Shown: positions 52,117-64,000 of the stretch, piece by piece
Position numbering within the stretch: the stretch's first letter is position 1
How the letters are laid out: the number at the start of each line of letters is the position of its first letter
NCBI RefSeq assembly: GCF_027596085.1
Contig: NC_072456.1
Location: 15,762,744 to 15,826,743 of the forward strand
Direction: 5' to 3'
DNA length: 64,000 nt
From: Anoplopoma fimbria
Taxonomy: Eukaryota > Chordata > Actinopteri > Perciformes > Anoplopomatidae
Translations under genes and position numbers: made by a program
The notes under the pieces: generated by a model
What the model was told of the DNA's origin: nothing
Seen by the model: only the letters and a program-made list of their open reading frames with translations
Database searches by the model: none

Positions 52117-54489
52117 GCTATCTGTAACCTCTACCAAAGCGGGAATGTCACAAAGCTGCCTAGAGAGGATCAGTGGATTGGGCCTGTGTGTTCACTTTGC
52201 CCTTTCTGCTAGTCTTTTCACTTTTGTTTCCATACATATCAAAGCATTTTTTACTTTCTTTTGCTTAGCCCTGCTAATATGACACATCGCCATTTATACT
52301 GATTTGAATAAGTGGATAAGAGGCACAAAGGCCCACACAGAATAGGGAATGACTTGAAACTCTTTCATCGCCCGTTGAAAAGGACATTGTTACTGTCCGA
52401 CCTCACCACCGAGTTCCAGAGGCGTTTCAGCAGCGCAGGGAGATTACAGGCGACGAAAGAATCCACTTAACACGTTTTGTTTTGTATTTTTCTCTCCTCC
52501 TATTTGTTCAGCGGTGGATTTATGAAAAGGAGGAATTATACTCAAATGGGATTGCTGTCTATCTGTTGCACCCAGGTATTGGCCCACTATGACTTCAAAG
52601 GCCACCGCAGTGCTTTGAAGTGTAGCTTGAAGAGAGACACCTGTTTTTTTCTTGTTGTAATCATTTTCAACACACTGATATTCAACACGCACGCCGAATG
52701 ACAGGCTTGGATTCGGTGAACATGACAATCAGTCTGGGTCGGAAAATCCTCATATCCAATGACGTGGCAGAGGGATGAACACCAGGAAAGCTAAATGATA
52801 ACTTACTGAGGCGACTTTTAAATGCAACTCCCCTAGTACTGGCCAATGTAGATAGTTAAATACGACTACAAACTGTGATCTCATATTTTAATTAGTTATG
52901 CACATAGTTGTTGTTTCAGTTATTTAATGTGCTTATAAAGTGTCAGCAGCCACCTTCTGCTATCAAGAGCTATCAATTCCCCCTAAAAAGCAGTTCTTGT
53001 AATTACAAAAACCCACCATCAGTCCATCAGGCTGCTGACTGTGCATGTGAATTTTTTTTTTACTCTTGAATATTCAAGACATCCTGAGGCAAAAAGGGTT
53101 TTACTATTTGAGTATGACAGGGAAGGTCTTGACTCTGGGGAGGATCCAGTAGAGCAGGTCTGCCTCAGTTAATCTGTAACCATGCCTGTGACTTCTCAGC
53201 CTCGCCTGTGAAGATGAAAATAAAAATAAAATTATTTTCTGACCTCAAGCCAAATCCCCCCCCCAACCCCATTGAAACCTCTCAAAGCATTCTTACGTTC
53301 TATCACCTCACCTCATCTTCTTTTCATATGGTGTATGTTTTATCCAAAGGACTTAACAGTACTAAGATTGCATGCATTTTAAGTATGTGGGGCACAAGTT
53401 CAAATTGAAAACCTGCTGGAATAAAACCTTTTCTTTTCATCTTTCCATCTCTCTTCTTTTTGCTAAACCATGCAACCCTAAACCACAGAGACATTTCCAA
53501 ACATGTACTCAGAAAATGCTTTAGTCTACAAAATGAACTTTGGATATGGTACGTGTTAGAGTTACGTTAACCTTATATCAGTACATTGTGTTAAAAATGT
53601 TTAAAAATTTGTCATGGCAAATGCACTAACCAACTGTTTTTTTTTTGCTTTTACATCCATCAGACTCAAAGCAACATTTTAGCATTCAACTGCGGTCATG
53701 GTCACCTGATGCATGTGTCCAACATTAATTCTGCTACTAAGACTCAGTTGATATGCTGATTCTTAAACAAAAATAATGAGCTTGGGTTAGTCATGAAATT
53801 TACTGATTAATGCAGGCTTAATGTGGACAAATTTTTACAAATTGGCAACATTGGACTTTATTTCTGTATTTAAATGCATAACAAACCTGGATTAGATCAG
53901 GACAATGCATCAAAACAAGTTTTGCTTTCTATTGTATCTCTCAGGAAACACTATACTGTTGCAGAACATAATAGTCAACGTTGTTGGCTCAATGAAATTC
54001 CATTAGGATATACAATGCACAACATTTTAATTTTTTCCTATCATGTATTTTTTCATATGTTGTTAAAAACAGTTTATGAGAAGTGGAGCATGCTCTTTGC
54101 AGGCATGGAGAATATGGAAGAATGTGTGCCAATGAACAAAGTCTGCTAATTGTATTATCTTTCCCTATCTAGTTGAAATTGACTTGGGGGTCCCATTTTG
54201 ATGACACAAGATTAATTAATCATTTGTTATTGGTATGTTATTTTGTCTTTTTTATAATGGAACTGGGCTTTGCATATGCTTAAATTTGTGTAGTTTAGGA
54301 TAAATATGCACAGCCATTCTTTTTCCTCACCTCCAATATTCTCATTTTGCCTCACCTACTAGGTTAGTTTGGTATCTGGATGTAAAATGTATTTTCTCAT
54401 TTTTTTTAAGCCCAGGGCACATTATTGACATTTTAAGTAATTCTGCTCATTCTGAAATTTCATGAGATCAATTTCACAGGTATCCCATC

Positions 54490-54800
54490 CTGAGACCTGT
54501 AAATGGGAATGGCAGGCCAGCAGCATCGGCAGCATGAATCTACAATGTGGTTTTCACGCTGTGCAATAGGGAGGCTCCGGCACAAAGAGAGGCTCTGTTC
54601 CCCCACTGATGAGCAAGCACAAACTGCCAGTCCCCTCACTGAATCATTCCCCTAGTAAATGTCCTTCACCATCGGCTTTTATGCAGCACAGCTCCCTCGC
54701 CCAGACTTCAGGCACTGTAAACGGCAAGCAGGGTCAGAGTAATTGAAATCATTAATCGTGTTTTATTCCACTTTGGGGCAAAGTAAGCTTGAATTGGAAA
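54490..54800. other. candidate conserved noncoding element
   Basis: A repeat-free block with clustered binding-site-like words, notably AGTAATTGAAATCATTAATC and the following GTGTTTTATT near 54745 (homeodomain-type TAAT and posterior HOX-type TTTTAT). More GC-balanced sequence lies between 54500 and 54720. The flanks are AT-rich. Proposed from composition and motifs only. Confidence 0.25.
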
Positions 54801-60008
<5,208 letters not shown>

Positions 60009-60525
60009 TACATTACATTACATTACAGTCATTTAGCAGACGCTTTTATCAAAAGCGACTTACAGGTAGTGTATTCAACATAGGTATTCAAGAGAACTAC
60101 TAGTCACCAGAAGTCATAAGTGCATCTCCTTTCTTAAACAAGCATCTTAGAGCATAAACCAGAGCAAAAGTATAGTGCAGAAGCAAATTACTACGAAAAC
60201 AATAATTGCAACAGACTAATACGAATATAATAAGTGCTACAAACTACTACGAATAGGATAAGTGCAGTAAACGAATACGAATTCAATAAGTGCTACGAGG
60301 AAGGCTCAGGGTAGTACTTCTTGAAGAGGTGAGTTTTCAGCCTGCGCCGAAAGATGGGCAGCGACTCTGCTGTCCTGACGTCAGTGGGGAGTTCATTCCA
60401 CCACTGAGGGGCCAGGACAGAAAGAAGCTGTGACCGGGTGGATCGGCCGCAGGGACCTCTGAGCGACGGGGCAACCAATCGCCCCGAGGCAGCAGAGCGA
60501 AGTGGTCGGGCGGGGGTGTAGGGCT
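60009..60525 (-). mobile_element. L2-type LINE, 5'-truncated 3' end (inverted copy)
   Basis: Read on the minus strand it contains the end of the LINE ORF (60293-60523), a four-unit version of the ~28-bp tandem array (about 60190-60296), a conserved 3' UTR, the GTCGCTTTTGATAAAAGCG stem-loop and TGTAA repeats ending at 60009. It is nearly identical to the plus-strand copy at 5711-6139 where they overlap, apart from lacking two array units. It extends about 150 bases further into the ORF. The TAG at 60524-60526 lies just outside the readable frame, so truncation is close to 60525. Confidence 0.85.
60293..60523 (-). pseudogene. C-terminal end of L2-type LINE ORF
   Basis: About 76 open codons without a start codon of their own. 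The visible motifs in order are Y-T-P-A-R-P-L near the 5' edge, S-T-R-S-Q, A-P-Q-W-W-N-E-L-P, and R-R-R-L-K-T-H-L-F before the stop at about 60293. The pattern of YxPxRPL, then W-N-x-L-P, then LKTHLF is the known C-terminal region of L2-type LINE reverse transcriptase polyproteins. The reverse transcriptase and endonuclease domains themselves are absent. Confidence 0.8.
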
Positions 60526-61165
60526 AGTAGACAAACTGCCACAAAATGGAATGGATTAAATCATTACCTGCAGCAGCAAGTTGAGGATGGGGGTACATCA
60601 ATAAAGTAAAATCCATTCATTAAACATTAACTTAATCAGTTGCTGCATTAAACACTTTGTGTGAGAGCCCAAAGGTGGATGTTTCCTTTAATTGTCATGC
60701 AGCTACTGCAAAGGCAAATCCTTATAAATGACATATTCAAAGTCAACACTGTAGAAAATCAAATCAAAGTAAAACATAAAATGTTACACATTTGTGGGAA
60801 TGCTGTGTGCGGAAATAAAGTGAATTGAATAAATGTGTCATATTAAATTTACATTCCTGTTATTGGAACAATTTTTGTAAGTTGCAGGTGCTGCTTCTTT
60901 TCAACTCAGTGGTACACAGTGTGCCAGGCGAAGTGATAGCTATTGGATTAAGCTGTGTCTCTGCATGTCTTTCAACTGTCTGCCATGCCTCTCAGCCTCC
61001 TGTGTGATGGTTTTTATCACATCACACGGGACCACTGAAGCATGTGTGCTAGGAGGTGTGCTTGTATTGTTGTCAAGCATGTCTAGATTTTCTATTTTTT
61101 TTTTTTTTTTTTTGTCAAACCTGCTGCTAATCCTTTTTTCTGCTCCTGTCAGGGAGGGATGGTGT
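60526..61165. other. unique noncoding sequence
   Basis: No gene recognised. A run of 19 T lies at 61095-61113. Confidence 0.5.
61095..61113 (+). repeat. poly-T run of 19
   Basis: A homopolymer without an attached recognisable retroelement on either side. Confidence 0.9.
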
Positions 61166-61744
61166 TCATATGTCAACACAGCAAGAAAGGCTCCTCTGAA
61201 GACACGCACACGTGTGAGGTGAGTATGAAGATATGAATGTAAACATGAACCGCCAAAGGTATGACCACACACAGCGGTTAGCGGTCCGATGCATTGCAAC
61301 CATCCGAAGGATGCAAAAATCACAATCCTCAACAAAAGATACTTCAGTTGAGAGCATGTCAACATTCTCAATAACTGAAGGAACTAAAAATGTGAATTTA
61401 GTTGCTGAACTCATTTTGACAATCGTACCACACTGATTGTTACAATAACTTGTACAATAGCTGAAAATCACTGGCTTTGTAATTAAAGCTTCCTCTGTAA
61501 TTGCACACCAATACACAGTTACCATTAGGTGCAGGATTAAGGGGAGAAGGATTAAGGGTAGACGAGAACAGTAGAACAAACAGGACATCATTGCTGCCCA
61601 AATGCACTTACAACCAATTTCCTTTAAAGTCTCCTCTTCTATTACTACTTGCAATTTACTACAATAATACTGCCTCACAAATGAGCACATTCTAATCTTA
61701 TTATAAAAACTGAGTTTATGGGCAGCCTTTGATGTGTGGAGCAT
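61166..61744 (-). other. longest non-repetitive open frame, 192 codons
   Basis: It is open for 192 codons without low complexity, which is the longest such frame in the window. The translation is rich in cysteine and hydrophobic residues (for example the PLILLPLILHLMVTVYW stretch near residues 63-79, which could pass for a membrane segment). I recognise no family. The frame lies on the strand and side expected downstream of the promoter-like cluster at 62.2 kb, but nothing connects them. By rough reasoning, one frame of this length could arise by chance in 64 kb of AT-rich DNA about one time in twenty, so it is probably not a gene. Confidence 0.12.
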
Positions 61745-62010
61745 CGCTTTTATTTTACATTTTCCATGTGTTTAATATGACGCGGCTCTAACGATCTAGA
61801 ATGTAATGAGAGGCAATTGCCTGTGCTAACTATGCCTCTATTGAAAGCCTTTATTGTTCTTCATTGGACATCATTTACACCCTGATAGCGCACTCTGCTA
61901 AATTAGGCTTGATGCAAATCTTTGTTAATGAGCGATATGTGAGCACTGTGTGTTTAGGCTTGTCTCAACACAGCTATTAAACACAACGCTCACTGGTTTA
62001 GCATGAGAGT
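61741..62010. other. candidate conserved noncoding element
   Basis: A repeat-free block with dense transcription-factor-like words: GCCTTTATTGTTCTTCATTGG (Sox-type ATTGTT), AAATTAGGCTTGATGCAAATC (homeodomain TAAT/ATTA type plus POU octamer ATGCAAAT) and TTGTTAATGAGC. Sox and POU sites lie within about 70 bases of each other. It sits 200 bases from the promoter-like cluster. Conservation itself has not been tested. Confidence 0.35.
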
Positions 62011-62116
62011 AACAACTATCCTTAAAGCGTGAATGTCTGATTAGTGTATTTAAATCCGTGTCTAGTTTAACAGAATGATGCCTTCTCTGTTTACCGGCTG
62101 TCCTACATTTCTGCTT

Positions 62117-62206
62117 TCACAACTGCCCTCCTTCTCGGGGGAAAAAAAGGACACATTTTACCCAGGATGCATCTCGATCTGGCCTTTGCATGACCCTGTC
62201 CGCCAT
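62117..62206 (-). CDS. possible first coding exon or short upstream ORF
   Basis: A minus-strand ATG at 62206-62204 in the context CATCATGGCGGAC opens 29 codons before TGA. A weak splice donor, TGG|GTAAAA, follows codon 15 at 62161, so a spliced first exon encoding M-A-D-R-V-M-Q-R-P-D-R-D-A-S-W is possible. ATGGCGG is a frequent start of vertebrate housekeeping proteins and also a YY1-type initiator element. I recognise no protein. Without transcript evidence, a short upstream ORF or chance remains likely. Confidence 0.2.
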   Translation of the reverse strand: MADRVMQRPDRDASWVKCVLFFPREGGQL

Positions 62207-62345
62207 GATGCGAGTGTCTGGCCGCGGGCGGGGTCACATATCGGTCATTTTTGTCCAATCAGAATCCTCTGCTGTGTGCGAGGGGCTGTGATTGGTGCTG
62301 AGCCTGGTGACGCGATTGGTGTGGCGTCGCAGAGCGAACGCAACA
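62200..62345 (-). promoter_or_regulatory. TATA-less CpG-rich promoter-like cluster
   Basis: Three CCAAT/ATTGG boxes lie at 62255-62259 (CCAAT on plus), 62291-62295 and 62315-62319 (both CCAAT on minus), 36 and 24 bases apart. A GC box GGGCGGGG lies at 62226-62233, and an ATGGCGG YY1/start motif reads on minus at 62206-62200. If transcription starts near 62205 going left, the CCAAT boxes fall about 52, 88 and 112 bases upstream with the GC box nearest, the usual order in TATA-less NF-Y/Sp1 promoters. CpGs are dense (about 18 in 270 bases at 62081-62350). No TATA box is seen. A rightward or bidirectional promoter cannot be excluded. Confidence 0.5.
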
Positions 62346-64000
62346 ATCATAACGGCAAAATGAGAGAGAAAAAAAAAACAAAGAAACAGACATAATGTTG
62401 CCAGTCTCCTAATCTGTGCAATCTGACGATGTCCTACTTTTCATGATTCGTCTTATTTTATCGGACAGAGAGCGCTTTGGCATTCCCGCTGCGTTTGCCT
62501 CACATTCAAGCTGCACCGTGTTTTACCCTCCGTCTTTGTTTCATGACAACTCTTGGCGACTCGTACTGTTTACAGGTCATTGGCAGTGCAGAAAGGGGAA
62601 GCCGAGTCCGTAATGAGTTGACACTTGGTGCCACATTAAAACACCTCGCTGGCCTGCAAACCCACACAGCTGCACGGCCCACAAGAATGTTAGCACATTA
62701 ACCAACACCCCCCGTTGTCTCACCTTTGTCTGCCTGCCACCCGACATTAGGCTGCTTCACTTTGGCCTTGTTGGAGGTCCTTTGTGAGGTCAAGGGGTAA
62801 GACTGGACACCTGATGGTAGTTGTAAAAGATTATAGTTTGTGTGTGAACAAAAAATAAATTTGCCCCCTTGGTCAGATTTTGATCCGTCAAACTGATGTA
62901 TGTATTTTTTTAAATTAGTAAAATCTCAATTTGTACTCGTTTGTCTCAATAAAACCATAGTCCACATATGAAACAGGTTTTTCATTCTGCTGGAAACCGA
63001 TTATCGTGATTTATGAAAGATAATGGTTCCATTGTTAGTCTTTTTGTCTATACTTCACCTCCTAATTGCAAAGTTTCTATTTTTTTAATTTATTTTAACA
63101 CTATTTTGTCTCATTTGTTGATACTATGGTTTGTATAAGGTGATTCTTTTTTCCTCCCGTTAATTGCGTGATGACATTCTTATCACCCGCTTTAGGTTGC
63201 GTATATGGGTTTTTCCTTGTTATTAAAATGGTTAAGTATTTTGAGGACACAGTAAACAATATTATAATATTATTATATGTAAAAAATATCATAGTAACTA
63301 TCGGACGTCTCTATGATATCTTGTTATTATTATGATAGTATAGCCATATGTTAATCTCAGTAGAATGAAAGCACAAAATAATTTTGGTAATAATTTTCAA
63401 GGTGGACAATATGATTTCACAGACAAAGTAAATATGTGTTTTGATGGGGGGGAACTGTCATGGCAATAATTCTTTCCATTACGACATAGATGTGAACATT
63501 CCTGTGACAAGGTTATGTATAGCATTTCTGAGAGTTAATGTCTTGACAGTTTTCTAAACCCCGATGTTTGTTGTGAAAGCACAATAGTACAACCCTCTAC
63601 TGCATTTTTAAGAGAGAAAACAAATAGTCTGTCATCATTGCCAAGCTTGGATGCTGATGCATTTTATCTTTTGCAGTATTTATTGAATAAGAAGAGATAA
63701 GACAGAAGCTGGGAATGTGCTCCTTTCAATTCCATCTCTTTTTTCCATGTCCCTCTCAAACTTTCTCAAACATGCCAGACTGTTTCCGTAAATCAAGGAC
63801 AGTGGGGAGGACGAGGTGTGATTGCTTTCACACCCAGGAAGTAATCACACCAGACCTGCCACAGCTCTGATTAAGACTGATAAATATCGACAAGCAGTTA
63901 ATGAGATGTCAAGCAGGAACAAGGCCCTTCCCTTCATGCCTACCGATGACACCAATGGAGAGGAAAAATGACCTTGACTTGGGAATGTCACGACCATCTT
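62346..64000. other. unique noncoding sequence
   Basis: Moderately CpG-containing up to about 62640, then AT-rich (ATATTATAATATTATTATAT near 63260). Frames at 62075-62395, 62416-62613 and 62477-62701 reflect the lower AT content near the promoter-like cluster. No gene or repeat family was recognised. Confidence 0.45.

Larger units (their letters stand above)
46499..54489. other. unique noncoding sequence with short CA arrays
   Basis: About 8 kb without a recognised gene or transposon. It holds the CA arrays at 51254-51278 and 52078-52114 and the candidate conserved element at 47085-47285. The open frames (for example 48562-48831, 49797-50048, 51033-51389, minus 52444-52728) show no domains. 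Confidence 0.5.

Overview
The window looks like intergenic or deep-intronic DNA from a teleost fish, probably a percomorph. I base this on interspersed families that I recognise as typical of teleosts: an L2-type LINE tail with TGTAA repeats, a tRNA-headed SINE ending in GGAT repeats, a palindromic MITE, a MITE beginning TTAA, and a DIRS-like reverse transcriptase remnant. Very long CA/GT, GATA and TATC microsatellites and general CpG scarcity agree with this. The organism and gene neighbourhood cannot be fixed from the sequence alone.

No complete protein-coding gene could be supported. Nearly all long open frames are low-complexity translations of microsatellites, passages through interspersed repeats, or chance frames. 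The only protein homology I can defend comes from transposable elements: the C-terminal end of an L2-type LINE ORF (minus strand near 60.3-60.5 kb, with a shorter plus-strand copy near 5.7 kb), and a frameshifted DIRS-type reverse transcriptase remnant on the minus strand at 34.3-34.9 kb.

Layout. 0-10 kb: an old teleost repeat (1.6 kb), a CpG-enriched patch (2.9-3.3 kb), an L2 tail with a six-unit internal tandem repeat (5.7-6.1 kb), a small element with a CTGANGA...GAAAC-like core (7.1 kb) and a palindromic MITE (8.7-9.1 kb). 10-20 kb: a GT array, a GATA array, a second copy of the small element (11.4 kb) and a LINE-like tail with TTGAA repeats (18.9-19.1 kb). 20-31 kb: mostly unique AT-rich sequence, with one exon-like stretch at 21.7 kb. 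31-38 kb: the most repeat-dense part, with a CA array and its characteristic flank, a DIRS-like terminus, a TATC array, the reverse transcriptase remnant, MITE pieces and an intact SINE with a perfect 12-bp target-site duplication. 38-59 kb: mostly unique sequence, with a third copy of the small element (40.2 kb), a 20-G run, a deleted SINE copy (45.6 kb) and a foldback hairpin (45.9 kb). 59-64 kb: a GT array of about 80 units, the second L2 tail in inverted orientation and, at 62.2-62.35 kb, a compact promoter-like cluster. That cluster has three CCAAT boxes, a GC box and an ATGGCGG start context, and points leftward on the minus strand.

The strongest leads are the promoter-like cluster at 62.2 kb, the three dispersed copies of the small element, and the L2 pair whose internal 28-bp repeat differs in copy number (6 versus 4). 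Conserved-element candidates are proposed from composition and motifs only and have not been tested by alignment.
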